Positions 1 to 9,443 of a stretch of 64,000 nt of DNA are shown one piece after another (within the stretch, counting starts at the first letter, position 1; every line of letters begins with the position of its first letter). The stretch is from Candidatus Eremiobacter antarcticus (GTDB lineage Bacteria; Vulcanimicrobiota; Vulcanimicrobiia; Eremiobacterales; Eremiobacteraceae). Both the position numbers and the translations under genes were made by a program. The notes under the pieces are model-generated. The model saw only the letters and a list, made by a program, of their open reading frames with translations, ran no database searches and was not told where the DNA came from. The stretch spans positions 186,001 to 250,000 of the forward strand of contig QHBK01000006.1 of the NCBI GenBank assembly GCA_003244105.1, given 5' to 3'.

Positions 1-333
<333 letters not shown>

Positions 334-414
334 CGCTTCAGAGGAGATTAGCCTGTGCGGCGCGCGATGCCTCGCGCAGGCCGTGTCTTTGGGCGGACAG
401 AACCGAGTCGCTTC

Positions 415-1149
415 ATGCCGACGCTTCCGAACGGCGACGATCCGTCGCGCCAAGAATTCCGCCCCTACAGCGGACAGATCAGTCCCGACGCAGATCCCTC
501 CTACGATCCGGCCAACGACCCCACGGTGCGCACGATCGGCGTCATGGGATCGGCCGGCGGGCAGCTTCCGGACGAGATACGGCGGCGCAGCTACGACTTG
601 GGTGTCGCAATCGCAAACGCGCACTGCGTGCTCATCACCGGCGCATGCCCGGGATTGCCGTACGACACCGCGCGCGGAGCGCGCGCTGCGGGCGGATTGG
701 TCGTCGGCATCTCGCCCGCTCTTTCGCGCAGCGAGCATGTGATCAAATACGCTTCGCCGGTGGACGCATTCGACGTCATCATCTACACCGGCAGCGGGTT
801 GATGGGTAGAGAAGTGCACAACATCCACTCGTCGGACATCGTCATCATCGCCGGTGGCCGCTCGGGCACGCTGGGAGAGTTCGCGATCGCCTTCGACGAG
901 GGCAAGCTGATCGGAATCCTCGCCAACTCAGGCGGCATCGCCGATGACCTGCCCGACATCGTGCCGCGCATCCACAAGACGACCGGCGCGAAGCTCATCT
1001 ACGAAGCCGATCCGTTCAAGCTGGTCGCCGACTGCATCGACGAGTATCAAAGAGAACACTACAAGCGGCCTTCGACCTTTGTGGAAGGCACGTCAAAAGA
1101 GGAGCTGGCATGGCGCGCATCACTTTCATCGGAGCTGCCGGCGTCGTAA
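415..1149 (+). CDS. LOG-family / SLOG-fold Rossmann protein
   Basis: A 244-residue protein of the lysine-decarboxylase-like (LOG, TIGR00725-type) Rossmann family. It shows IGVMGSAGG near residue 41 and the nucleotide-binding [10 protein letters not shown] near 147, a variant of the family PGGxGTxxE motif. Known members are cytokinin-riboside phosphoribohydrolases or nucleotide-binding proteins; the substrate here is unknown. I start at the ATG at 415; an in-frame GTG at 355 would add an arginine-rich, unconserved-looking 20 residues. The end overlaps the next gene by 40 bases, so the two are probably co-transcribed. Confidence 0.8.
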   Translation: MPTLPNGDDPSRQEFRPYSGQISPDADPSYDPANDPTVRTIGVMGSAGGQLPDEIRRRSYDLGVAIANAHCVLITGACPGLPYDTARGARAAGGLVVGISPALSRSEHVIKYASPVDAFDVIIYTGSGLMGREVHNIHSSDIVIIAGGRSGTLGEFAIAFDEGKLIGILANSGGIADDLPDIVPRIHKTTGAKLIYEADPFKLVADCIDEYQREHYKRPSTFVEGTSKEELAWRASLSSELPAS

Positions 1150-2486
1150 CGGGGAGCAAGCACCTCCTTGAGACGGATGCCGGGGCGCGCGTGCTGCTCG
1201 ACTGCGGGATGTATCAAGGGCTGCGCGACCTGACGGAACGCAATTGGATCCCGCCGCCTGTGGATCCCAAGACCCTGGACGCGGTGCTGCTGTCTCATGG
1301 GCACCTGGACCACTGCGGCTATCTGCCGGCGCTCGCACAGCAGGGCTTTCGCAAGCCCATCTACTGCACGGCCGCCACAGCCGAAGTCGCCGAGCTCGTG
1401 CTGCGCGACGCCGCGCATTTGCAAGAAGACGAAGCAGCGCGCGCGGCCAAGCATCCGGAGCGCGGGCTGCACACCACGCCCTTGTACACCGATGCGGATG
1501 TCGATGTGGTGGCGTCGCTTTTCTCAAGCGCGCGCTATGACGACATGCGCGACGACATCGCCGGCTGCCGCTTCTGCCTGAAGGACGCCGGACATATCTT
1601 GGGCTCCGCGATCATCGAAGTGTATTTCGAGTCCAAGAAGCTGACGTTCACGGGAGATCTCGGCCGCTATGGCAGGCCGCTGCTGCACGATCCATCCGCG
1701 ATCGCGCAAAGCGATTACGTGATCGCGGAGTCAACCTACGGAGACCGGCTGCACCCGAAGAACGATCCGCAAGAAGACCTGTGCGCCGTGATTCTGGCGG
1801 CGCAGCAGCGGCATGGTGTCCTCGTGATCCCGTCGTTTGCCGTCGGGCGCGCGCAGGAGATCCTCTACGCGATCGGCCGGTTGCAAGCTGCAAACCGCAT
1901 TCCGCGGCTGGCGATCTACGTCGACAGTCCGATGGCCATCGCGGCTGACGCCATCATGGAGCGCCACCCCGAAGCGATGCGCTTCGATCTCAAAGAGCGG
2001 TTCGGCCCGGGCGACACCGCCATCGGCGCGCAGTCGGTCAGCAACGTGGTCAGCAGCGCAGACTCGATCAAGCTCAATGACCTGCGCTCGGATGCGATCA
2101 TCATCGCGTCAAGCGGCATGGCGAGCGGCGGCCGCATCTTGCACCACCTGCGCAATCGCCTGCCGCGCTCGAACGATACGGTGTGCTTCGTGGGATTTCA
2201 GGGCCCAGGGACGATCGGCAATCAGCTCATCAACGACCGGGGCTCAGTGCGAATCTTCGGCTTGCGGGTCGAGGCGCGCGCTCACATCGTCAAGATCGAC
2301 GGATTTTCAGCCCACGCGGACCGCGACGAGTTGCTGCGCTGGTTCGGAGGCTTTCAAAACGATCCACGCACCTACATCGTGCATGCCGATCCCAAGCCGG
2401 CGGCGTCGTTGGCCGCGGCCGTCCAACAGCGCTACGGGGTGATTGCCTCTCCAGCCGCCGTGGCCGAGGTCGTCGAGATCAGTTAG
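1110..2486 (+). CDS. beta-CASP metallo-beta-lactamase ribonuclease
   Basis: A 458-residue protein of the metallo-beta-lactamase/beta-CASP family (YSH1/CPSF73-like), which act as RNA endo/exonucleases. The zinc motif is SHGHLDHCG (H63, H65, D67, H68), followed by the histidine of AGHILGSA, the aspartate of TGDLGR, the STYGDR segment that opens the beta-CASP domain, SSGMASGGR and the C-terminal FSAHADRDE histidine. Length fits the bacterial family. It begins inside the 3' end of the LOG-like gene (40-base overlap), suggesting translational coupling. Specific RNA substrates cannot be inferred. Confidence 0.92.
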   Translation: MARITFIGAAGVVTGSKHLLETDAGARVLLDCGMYQGLRDLTERNWIPPPVDPKTLDAVLLSHGHLDHCGYLPALAQQGFRKPIYCTAATAEVAELVLRDAAHLQEDEAARAAKHPERGLHTTPLYTDADVDVVASLFSSARYDDMRDDIAGCRFCLKDAGHILGSAIIEVYFESKKLTFTGDLGRYGRPLLHDPSAIAQSDYVIAESTYGDRLHPKNDPQEDLCAVILAAQQRHGVLVIPSFAVGRAQEILYAIGRLQAANRIPRLAIYVDSPMAIAADAIMERHPEAMRFDLKERFGPGDTAIGAQSVSNVVSSADSIKLNDLRSDAIIIASSGMASGGRILHHLRNRLPRSNDTVCFVGFQGPGTIGNQLINDRGSVRIFGLRVEARAHIVKIDGFSAHADRDELLRWFGGFQNDPRTYIVHADPKPAASLAAAVQQRYGVIASPAAVAEVVEIS

Positions 2487-2499
2487 AGAGTGAAAACGG

Positions 2500-2679
2500 T
2501 TACGGTCCGGTGGGGCGTCCTCGTTGCACGATGTCGTCCATGCCGTCGCCGACCTGCGCCAGGCGCTCGTCTGCAAGGTCGCGCCACCGCTTGCGCTGCT
2601 CGTATTCCTGGACGTGATCGATGGGCAAGACGTCCTCTTCGCTCAATTGTGGAATAACGTCGATCGGAAACGACATCAT
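2500..2679 (-). CDS. Small hypothetical protein
   Basis: A 59-residue acidic, charged ORF with no family I recognise. Support comes from its start: an AAGGGGGTG Shine-Dalgarno on the minus strand (2688-2696) sits about 8 bases from the ATG at 2679. A second ATG at 2676 and a GTG at 2688 are alternatives. No signal peptide or membrane segment is visible. It lies between the convergent ends of the beta-CASP gene and meaB, in a gap of about 280 bases that otherwise holds nothing I recognise. Confidence 0.45.
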   Translation of the reverse strand: MMSFPIDVIPQLSEEDVLPIDHVQEYEQRKRWRDLADERLAQVGDGMDDIVQRGRPTGP

Positions 2680-2767
2680 GATCTGCACCCCCTTCGTGAA
2701 CTAGACCATACCCGTTTCCGACCGGTGTTCAAACCACGAGTCAGAAGTCCCCTTCCACTAAGCGGAA

Positions 2768-3784
2768 TCATGGGACTGGCGGAAGCCGGATTCGCTCGCG
2801 CCGGAAGTGGTTGGCCACGATCTTGTGAGCCGCCGTGCGGGGGTCGATCTCGCGTCGGACCACCGAGTTGATCATCGTCTCCACCTCGCCGTCCTCGGCC
2901 AAGCGGCTGTTGACGTCTGCGGCGATTCCGCGCGCCACTGCGTCGAGCACTTCCTGGCGCAGCCGGTCACGGGTGCGCCCCATGCGCTCGTCCGATTCGA
3001 GCACGAGGCGATGGCGTTGGCAAGCAGCCCATAGCTCCTCCAGGCCCTTTCCCGATGTGGCGACGGTCTGGATGATGGGCGGCATCCAGCGCCGGCGCCG
3101 CTCTTCCGCGCCGCCGAGGGTGAGCATCGTACGGAGGTCTGCCACGGTCTGCGCAGCTCCTGGCCGGTCGGACTGGTTGACGACGAAACAGTCGGCGATC
3201 TCGAGCAGACCGGCTTTGATGGTCTGAACGCCGTCGCCCAAGCCGGGCACCGTCACCACCAAAACAGTGTCCGCGACCTTCATGATGTCGAGCTCGACCT
3301 GGCCGACTCCGACAGTTTCCACCAAGATGACGTCGCGGCCGAACGCGTCGAGCGCTCTGATCACATCGCGCGTGGCCGGCGCCAACCCGCCGGCATTATG
3401 ACGCGCGGCCATGCTGCGGATGAAGACGCCGCTGTCGCCTGCATGCCGTTGCATGCGCACGCGGTCGCCGAGCACGGCTCCGCCTGTGAATGGGCTCGAC
3501 GGATCGACCGCGATGATGCCGACCGAGCGTCCGTCAGCGCGGATGACGCTTGTCAAGCCGTCCACGAGCGTGCTTTTCCCGGAACCGGGCGGACCGGTGA
3601 CGCCGATGATGTGGCCATGGCCGGTCTTTGGATAGAGCAAAGCGGCCAGCGTCGGTGCGTCGGCGCTGTCGTTTTCCATCTTCGTGATCGCGCGCGCAAG
3701 CGCGCGCCAGTCGCCGTTGATCACGCGCTCCGCCAGCTCGCGCGCGCCTTTGTGGTCGTCGTCTGGGGTGCCGGCAGCGGCCAT
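2768..3784 (-). CDS. meaB: MeaB/ArgK-type GTPase chaperone of methylmalonyl-CoA mutase
   Basis: G3E-family P-loop GTPase that protects and reloads B12-dependent mutases (methylmalonyl-CoA mutase, ICM). Visible are Walker A GPPGSGKST (residues 64-72), the AVDPSSPF and GDRVRMQRH segments, and ETVGVGQVELDI. The ATG at 3784 is chosen because the family sequence (ARELAERVINGD) begins just after it; the frame stays open upstream as unconserved serine/arginine-rich sequence. The 338 residues match the usual length. No mutase subunit lies nearby, so its client must be encoded elsewhere. It is divergent from the glycosylase gene. Confidence 0.93.
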   Translation of the reverse strand: MAAAGTPDDDHKGARELAERVINGDWRALARAITKMENDSADAPTLAALLYPKTGHGHIIGVTGPPGSGKSTLVDGLTSVIRADGRSVGIIAVDPSSPFTGGAVLGDRVRMQRHAGDSGVFIRSMAARHNAGGLAPATRDVIRALDAFGRDVILVETVGVGQVELDIMKVADTVLVVTVPGLGDGVQTIKAGLLEIADCFVVNQSDRPGAAQTVADLRTMLTLGGAEERRRRWMPPIIQTVATSGKGLEELWAACQRHRLVLESDERMGRTRDRLRQEVLDAVARGIAADVNSRLAEDGEVETMINSVVRREIDPRTAAHKIVANHFRRERIRLPPVP

Positions 3785-3836
3785 GGACGCGCGATTCACG
3801 GCGGATTTGCGATGAGCCTGCGCCAACCATCGGCAG

Positions 3837-4790
3837 ATGCAATCGAGCGTGGTTCGGCTCGCGGTGAAAAAACCGTTCAGCCTCTTTTCCACCGTGATCT
3901 CGCATGGCTGGTACCAAACGCTGCCATTCCGCTGGGTGCCCGCCGATGCAACGCTTGAGAGAGCCGAACGGCTCCATGACGGACGCGTGCTGCTGGTGCG
4001 CATGTCCGAAGAGGCGTCTGAGCGCCGCTCGCATCGCGATGTCGTCGTCGCTGTCCGAGGCGAGGGCGCTGACGACCCCGGCGTCGCGAGAGAGATGGGC
4101 CGCCGCTGTTCCGTCATGCTGCACTTGGACGAAGATCTGAGCGACTTCTACCGCATATGCCGCGCGACGCCGCAGCTGCAGGCAGCGGTCTGCAACGGCG
4201 CCGGACGCTGCATGCGAGCGCCGTCGTTATGGGAAGACGTGATCAAAACGATTCTCGGCACGAACGTCCTGTGGCGCCAAGCCGTCGTCATGATAAACCG
4301 CTTGTGCGAGCTGGGCGACGTCTGTTCCGCGGATCCCAGCTTGCGCGCGTGGCCGACCCCTGGACAGATCGTGCGAGCCGGCGTGTCGTATCTGCGCGAG
4401 CGCGTGCGAGCGGGCTATCGCGCCGAATACATCATCGAGATCGCGCAGGCGCAGAAATCCGGCGTCATCGACCTCGACGCGCTGGAGGCGGCGTCGCATT
4501 CGATGACCGCACAGGAGCTGTTCGTCGTCCTCACACGCTTGAAGGGCATCGGGAAATCCTCGGCCCACTTCTTGATGAATCTGCTGGGTCATTATGGCCA
4601 CATCGCCGTGGACAGCGCGACCTTCGCCTACGCCCAGCGCGAACTGTTCCGCGGGCGCCGGCCCACAGAGAAGCAGATCCGGCGCCGTTTCGCTCGCTAC
4701 GGCGAATGGCAATCACTCGTCTACTGGTTTGGGCGCTGGTCCAACCGCCTCGAATGGTGGGCGGACGCCGCCGGCCGCTCCAGCGCATAA
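3837..4790 (+). CDS. HhH-GPD base-excision DNA glycosylase (AlkA/OGG-like)
   Basis: Base-excision repair glycosylase of the endonuclease III superfamily. The helix-hairpin-helix LKGIGKSSAHFLM is followed by the GPD-type catalytic aspartate in HIAVDSATFAY. An N-terminal beta-rich domain of about 100 residues precedes the helical domain, as in AlkA and OGG1. The substrate (3-methyladenine, 8-oxoguanine or other) cannot be decided from these motifs. No CxxC iron-sulphur tail is present. The stop codon is 4 bases upstream of the GTG of the PBP4-type gene. Confidence 0.85.
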   Translation: MQSSVVRLAVKKPFSLFSTVISHGWYQTLPFRWVPADATLERAERLHDGRVLLVRMSEEASERRSHRDVVVAVRGEGADDPGVAREMGRRCSVMLHLDEDLSDFYRICRATPQLQAAVCNGAGRCMRAPSLWEDVIKTILGTNVLWRQAVVMINRLCELGDVCSADPSLRAWPTPGQIVRAGVSYLRERVRAGYRAEYIIEIAQAQKSGVIDLDALEAASHSMTAQELFVVLTRLKGIGKSSAHFLMNLLGHYGHIAVDSATFAYAQRELFRGRRPTEKQIRRRFARYGEWQSLVYWFGRWSNRLEWWADAAGRSSA

Positions 4791-4794
4791 GCGG

Positions 4795-6366
4795 GTGAGG
4801 ACGTACAGCTACCGTGCAGTCGAGCGGCTCCCGCGCACGCGCGGCGTTCGTCGCGGCGGCCGCCGGCGGAGGCGCTCGGCGCTGCGGGTGGCGTTGGTGC
4901 TGCTCGTGGTGGCGGGCATCGCCGCCGCGGTCGCGTTCGCCCTCCGGCCGCATGCTCTACCTCGTCAGAGCAAGTCTATCGTCGCGCCCGTGCCGGGGCC
5001 GGTGTCGTTGCCGGCGCGCGCGCGCTGGACTCCGAACGACGTCGCCGGCCTTCAAGCGCACGTGCGAGAAGTGATCGACGGCCAAGCGTTTCCGCCCAGC
5101 ACTACGGGCGTCACGGTCGCTGACGCTCGCACGGGCAAACAGCTATACAGCCGCAACGCCCGCGTTGCGCTTGTCCCCGGCTCCACGGTGAAGCTCATCG
5201 TCGCTGCAGCCGCTCTCGACGCGTTGGGGAGCGGTTATCGTTTCAAGACGTCGATCGTCACCAACGGCGAACTCCGCGACGGAACCCTCCAGGGAAACAT
5301 CTGGCTCGTCGGCGGCGGCGACCCTGTGCTCACGAGCGACGACCTGCGCCGGGCCGTGCACGAGTTGCAGCTCGCCGGCGTTGAGCGCATCCATGGAAAC
5401 GTGTACGCCGACGGGTCGCGGTTCGGAAATGACGAGATCAACGCGACCTGGCTGCCCGAGGACCTCCCATACGGCTGGGCGGCGCCGGCCAGCGCTATCT
5501 CGATCGACGGCGGCTCTGAGCAGTTCACGCTTACTCCGAGCGCCGGCACGACGGCCAAGGTGTCCATCGATCCGCCCGGAGCGCGCGTGCTTGGATCGGT
5601 CGCCACCGGCTCTTCTTATTCGGACAACACCCTGCGCATCGATGCGCTGCCTGATGGCTCCGGCTACCGGCTGAGCGGTCAGATCCCGTACGGCGCTTCA
5701 CAGAAGTACTGGCGAAGCGTGCCTCACCCGACCCGCTCGGCTGCAATCGCGTTGTTCCAGATGCTGCGACTGGCGGGCTTGAGCGTCGAGGGCTTCCCCT
5801 TCGTTGGAACGACGCCCGCGGGACGGGTTCTTTGGGAGCACCGCTCTGCGCCGCTGGACCGCATCGTCAATCAGATGTTCGTCACGAGCGATAATCATAT
5901 CGCAGAGCAATTGCTGCGCGCGGTCGGCTGGAAGGCGACGGGCGTCGGATCGATGCATCGCTCGCTCGCGGCGTTGAACACCTTTCTTCGGCGCAAGGGC
6001 ATCCCGCGCGCTGGGGTCGTGCTTGCCGACGGATCAGGCCTTTCCGACCACAACCGCGTGACGGCGCAGTGCCTGCTCGGCGTGTTGCGGTTCATGGCCA
6101 GGCACAAGGGCCGTCAAGCGGCGACATTGCTTCCGCGAGTCGGCATGGAAGGCACCGTATCCGTCAGACACCTGAGCCCGGAAGCGTTGGGGCGCGTCTA
6201 TGCAAAAGACGGCTACATCGCGGGCGCAAGCAGCCTGGCGGGCTACGTCTTCACCGCTCACCATGGGCTCGTGAGCTTCGCCTTCCTCGTCGACGACTGG
6301 CAGCATGGGCTCGACGGGGTGTGGGCCGGCGAAGATCAGATCTTGAGCCGCATCGCGCGCTTTTAG
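4795..6366 (+). CDS. dacB: D-Ala-D-Ala carboxypeptidase/endopeptidase, PBP4 type (S13), copy 1
   Basis: Peptidoglycan DD-peptidase of the S13 family, acting in the periplasm on peptide cross-links. An arginine-rich N-terminus precedes one membrane segment (about residues 29-50). The three penicillin-binding motifs are S130-T-V-K133, S365-D366-N367 and K471-D472-G473 (KDG replaces KTG). The GTG at 4795 is taken as start because the reading frame upstream lies inside the glycosylase gene. The gene is N-terminally anchored rather than fully secreted. A second S13 gene with a cleavable-type signal lies at 18145-19668. Confidence 0.92.
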   Translation: MRTYSYRAVERLPRTRGVRRGGRRRRRSALRVALVLLVVAGIAAAVAFALRPHALPRQSKSIVAPVPGPVSLPARARWTPNDVAGLQAHVREVIDGQAFPPSTTGVTVADARTGKQLYSRNARVALVPGSTVKLIVAAAALDALGSGYRFKTSIVTNGELRDGTLQGNIWLVGGGDPVLTSDDLRRAVHELQLAGVERIHGNVYADGSRFGNDEINATWLPEDLPYGWAAPASAISIDGGSEQFTLTPSAGTTAKVSIDPPGARVLGSVATGSSYSDNTLRIDALPDGSGYRLSGQIPYGASQKYWRSVPHPTRSAAIALFQMLRLAGLSVEGFPFVGTTPAGRVLWEHRSAPLDRIVNQMFVTSDNHIAEQLLRAVGWKATGVGSMHRSLAALNTFLRRKGIPRAGVVLADGSGLSDHNRVTAQCLLGVLRFMARHKGRQAATLLPRVGMEGTVSVRHLSPEALGRVYAKDGYIAGASSLAGYVFTAHHGLVSFAFLVDDWQHGLDGVWAGEDQILSRIARF

Positions 6367-6382
6367 CTTTGGAGCGCTGCGG

Positions 6383-7579
6383 TCAGGCCGTGCGCAGCGT
6401 CGTTCCGGGGAAATACGCTGCCAGGATCTGCGCCGCGTCCATGCCTGCCTCCGCCCGGCCGCGAGCGCCCCACTGGCACATGCCGACCCCATGCCCTACG
6501 CCGTGCCCGCTAATGACGAAGGCTTCTCCGGCGCGAGCGACATCGAACAGCGTGCTCGGAATGACTTTGTAGCCGAGCGTCGCCAACGCGCGCGAATAGA
6601 AGGTCCGTCCGTTCACGAGCTTTCGCGAGCCGTCTGTGCGCATCACCGTCAACGTCTTGACCCGTCCATCCGGCCAACGCTCCGAGACGCTCACATCGGC
6701 GATATCGCCGGCGCTGGCATCCAGCGCCCGCGCCAGCGAGCTTGCTGCCAACGAGTTCCTCCAATGGAAGTACGGCGAGTGGCTGCAATACGCGGCACCG
6801 CGCGCGTCAACGTCGGGGATGCCGTTCAGGTAGTCCACCGGCTGGCCGCCGATCTCGGCAACGGCGGCTGTGTGGCCGCCGCACGCCGAGCTGTACAGCA
6901 CCGACGCAGGGGTCGCCGCCGAGAACAATATCTGGCCGCTCGTGCTCTGAGCCGCAGACAAAAAAGGTGCGGCGATGGCATCGACGCCGCGGTAGACTTG
7001 GCTCGACGTGTCGTCGTTGACATCGTAGTCGCGCGAACGCACGACCGCGCGCCGGCGCATCGGATATGTGCGCGCCGCTATGGCATGCGCGCGCAATGCC
7101 TCAGCGGGCCAGCCTGAGCTGACCTCCGCGGAAAGCGTGGCCGCCACATATGTCTCCACATCCACCAAGTTCACAATCGTGAAGTGGTCGGAAGCGAGCG
7201 AAATGCGTAAAGCGGCCGGATACCGGCGCGCTACACTGTTGCCGCTCCGAAAGGTGGCGGTGACGGCGAATGCTTGGGGGCTCATCACCACGAGCGGGTC
7301 GGCGGGCAGTCCGACCGCGCCGGCGTCGGATGAAAGCGATCGGTTGGGCCCATCCACACTCATCCGCCGGCTTGAGAAGCGCAAGCCTGCAGCGCTGACG
7401 TCAAGATCTGCATCGCCCGCCACGTCGACCCGCACGACGTCGAAGCCTGCGAAGAGCCGCACGCGGATCTGCGATGGATAGTCGAAACGCTCTTCTCCGC
7501 GTGCGGCAGCTGCGAGGCCGCCGGTTGACAGCGCCTCGACGGCCGAACCCGCAAGCACGAGGAACGCATGACGCCGCAT
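6383..7579 (-). CDS. SpoIID/LytB-domain exported protein
   Basis: A 398-residue protein with an N-terminal export signal and a C-terminal SpoIID domain, a family that includes peptidoglycan lytic transglycosylases stripping denuded glycan. The middle block has the VDVETYVAA...EVSSGWPAEALRAHAIAART segment of the family, and the end has GHGVGHGVGMCQWGARG before AAYFPGT. The ATG at 7579 gives a normal-looking signal; the longer open frame above it is antisense to the P1 peptidase gene. It is convergent with the PBP4-type gene (16-base gap), so two wall hydrolase-type genes are neighbours. Confidence 0.88.
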   Translation of the reverse strand: MRRHAFLVLAGSAVEALSTGGLAAAARGEERFDYPSQIRVRLFAGFDVVRVDVAGDADLDVSAAGLRFSSRRMSVDGPNRSLSSDAGAVGLPADPLVVMSPQAFAVTATFRSGNSVARRYPAALRISLASDHFTIVNLVDVETYVAATLSAEVSSGWPAEALRAHAIAARTYPMRRRAVVRSRDYDVNDDTSSQVYRGVDAIAAPFLSAAQSTSGQILFSAATPASVLYSSACGGHTAAVAEIGGQPVDYLNGIPDVDARGAAYCSHSPYFHWRNSLAASSLARALDASAGDIADVSVSERWPDGRVKTLTVMRTDGSRKLVNGRTFYSRALATLGYKVIPSTLFDVARAGEAFVISGHGVGHGVGMCQWGARGRAEAGMDAAQILAAYFPGTTLRTA

Positions 7580-7634
7580 CCCGGCGTGATTCTCACGTAG
7601 GCTGCAAATTACATGGCGCCGAAAACGAGGGCCC

Positions 7635-8801
7635 ATGCACCAAAAGATCATGGGACTTTTTCTTTTGCTGGGCGTGCTCATCGCTTCGACCTCCGGCGCG
7701 GGTCGCTCGGATCCGTACGTCAAAGCGCCGCAACTGGGCATCCATCTCGGCACGCTCGCCCACGGCAAGTACGATGCGATCACCGACGTCGCCGGCGTCA
7801 AAGTCGGGCACGTCACGCACATCGAGGGCGAGGGAAAGCTGATCCCGGGGCACGGCCCCGTGCGCACCGGCGTCAGCGCCGTCATCCCTCGCGACGACGT
7901 GTGGCACCACAAGGTGTTCGCAGCTGCCTTGCCGCTCAATGGCAACGGCGAGATGACGGGAACCGCGTGGGTCAACGAAGCCGGTTTTTTGGAAGTTCCG
8001 ATTGTCATGACCGACACGCTCTCGGTCGGCCGCGTGGACGACGGCGTGGTCTCGTGGATGATCCAGAAGTACCCCGCCGTCGGCATCAGCGATGACGTGC
8101 CGCTGCCGGTGGTGGCTGAATGCGACAATGGATTCCTCAACGACATCCAGGGGCGCCATGCGACCGCCCAGGATGCGGTGACGGCGTTGAACTCAGCGCG
8201 CACCGGTCCCGTGGCGCAAGGCAGCGTCGGCGCCGGCACCGGGATGACCGCCTTCGAGTTCAAAGGCGGCATCGGCACTGCATCGCGCAAGCTTGCGGCC
8301 AAAGACGGCGGCTATACAGTGGGTGTTCTCGTCAACGACAACGCCGAACGACGCCAAACGTTGACGATCGCCGGCGCCCCGGTGGGCCGCGAGATCAAAG
8401 ACCTCATGCCTGTGCGCGGCCGCCCTGGAGAAGGGTCCGTCATCATCGTGATCGCGACCGACGCGCCGCTTCTGCCTGACCAGCTGATGCGGTTGGCGCG
8501 GCGCGCGGTGTTCGGCTATGCACGCGACGGGGGTACCTCGCGGACCGGCAGCGGCGACCTGATCATCGCGTTCTCGACCGCCAACGTGATTCCGCACTAT
8601 CCGGACGCTCGCACGTTCCGCGTGACGTCCTACGACACGTATCAAATGAACCCGCTGTTCCAGGCGACGATCGAAGCCACCGAAGAATCAATCGTGAACG
8701 CGCTATTGGCGGGTGAGACCATGACTGGCATAAACGGCAACACCGTTTATGGTTTGCCTCACGACCGCGTCTTGAGCATCTTGCACCGTTATGGCCGATG
8801 A
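7635..8801 (+). CDS. P1-family (DmpA/BapA-like) aminopeptidase
   Basis: N-terminal-nucleophile aminopeptidase of family S58, in which a precursor self-cleaves before a serine to give two subunits. The predicted cleavage point is G267-S268 in RPGEGSVIIVIATDAP, matching the DmpA nucleophile block. Other family segments are AITDVAGVKVGHVTH near the N-terminus and GTSRTGSGDLIIAFSTAN near the C-terminus. A hydrophobic N-terminus (residues 5-20) looks like a signal peptide, so the enzyme is probably exported. Substrates in the family are D-amino-acid or beta-peptides; not decidable here. Confidence 0.9.
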   Translation: MHQKIMGLFLLLGVLIASTSGAGRSDPYVKAPQLGIHLGTLAHGKYDAITDVAGVKVGHVTHIEGEGKLIPGHGPVRTGVSAVIPRDDVWHHKVFAAALPLNGNGEMTGTAWVNEAGFLEVPIVMTDTLSVGRVDDGVVSWMIQKYPAVGISDDVPLPVVAECDNGFLNDIQGRHATAQDAVTALNSARTGPVAQGSVGAGTGMTAFEFKGGIGTASRKLAAKDGGYTVGVLVNDNAERRQTLTIAGAPVGREIKDLMPVRGRPGEGSVIIVIATDAPLLPDQLMRLARRAVFGYARDGGTSRTGSGDLIIAFSTANVIPHYPDARTFRVTSYDTYQMNPLFQATIEATEESIVNALLAGETMTGINGNTVYGLPHDRVLSILHRYGR

Positions 8802-9400
8802 GGATCCGCCTAAAGAGGCCCGCGCGCCGAAGGCGCACCACCCCGAAGGCAAAGCCGTCAATGTTTCGCCCGGCTTGCTCGACAGCGGTTGTGACGGTCG
8901 GCGGCGAGCGGCTGCGTATCGCGTGGACTAACGCAGGCATCGCCTTCATCGAAAAGGAGACGCTGCGAGCCAAAGGCGCAATAGCCCGGCGCATGCGCAT
9001 GGACCTCACAGACGCCGCTCTGCCCGCGGCCTTGCTCGACACGCTGCTCGAAACGGCTGCAGGCAGCAACAACGGCGCGGTGCCGCTGGACCTTTCGTGG
9101 GCGAACGAGTTCGAGCGCGAAGTCCTGGATGCGGCGCGCCAGATCCCCTGCGGCGAGACACGGCCGTACAACTGGCTGGCTCGCGAAGCCCGCCGTCCGT
9201 TGGCGGTTCGCGCCGCGGCAAGCGTCATGGCCCGCAATCCGCTGTGGCTGCTCGTGCCCTGCCATCGAGTGATCTACGCCGACGGCACGCTCGGTCCGTA
9301 CGGATCGTCGGGCGCGCAGCGCAAGCGCACGCTCTTGAAACGCGAAGGTGTCGAGGTTCGGGCGCATGCGACCAAGCAGCGCGCCGGCAAGAAGCGTTGA
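8798..9400 (+). CDS. ogt: Methylated-DNA-[protein]-cysteine S-methyltransferase
   Basis: Suicide repair protein that takes alkyl groups from O6-alkylguanine. The acceptor is C155 in LLVPCHRVIY, preceded by the IPCGETRPYNWLA and AAASVMARNPL segments of the DNA-binding domain; an Ogt-type N-terminal domain begins near VTVGGERLRIAW. The ATG at 8798 overlaps the stop of the P1 peptidase by 4 bases. The first 30 residues are unusually arginine-rich and a different frame from the ATG at 8791 reads more like protein, so the start is uncertain; an in-frame ATG at 8861 is an alternative. Confidence 0.9.
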   Translation: MRIRLKRPARRRRTTPKAKPSMFRPACSTAVVTVGGERLRIAWTNAGIAFIEKETLRAKGAIARRMRMDLTDAALPAALLDTLLETAAGSNNGAVPLDLSWANEFEREVLDAARQIPCGETRPYNWLAREARRPLAVRAAASVMARNPLWLLVPCHRVIYADGTLGPYGSSGAQRKRTLLKREGVEVRAHATKQRAGKKR

Positions 9401-9443
9401 CGCGGCTCGTCGCGAAAGCCCATGTCATGAGCATGCGAGGCGC

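Noticed and set aside
6383-8302. Open frame of over 600 codons around the SpoIID-like gene
   Set aside because: Only the part up to 7579 has family sequence and a signal peptide; the rest is antisense to the P1 peptidase.
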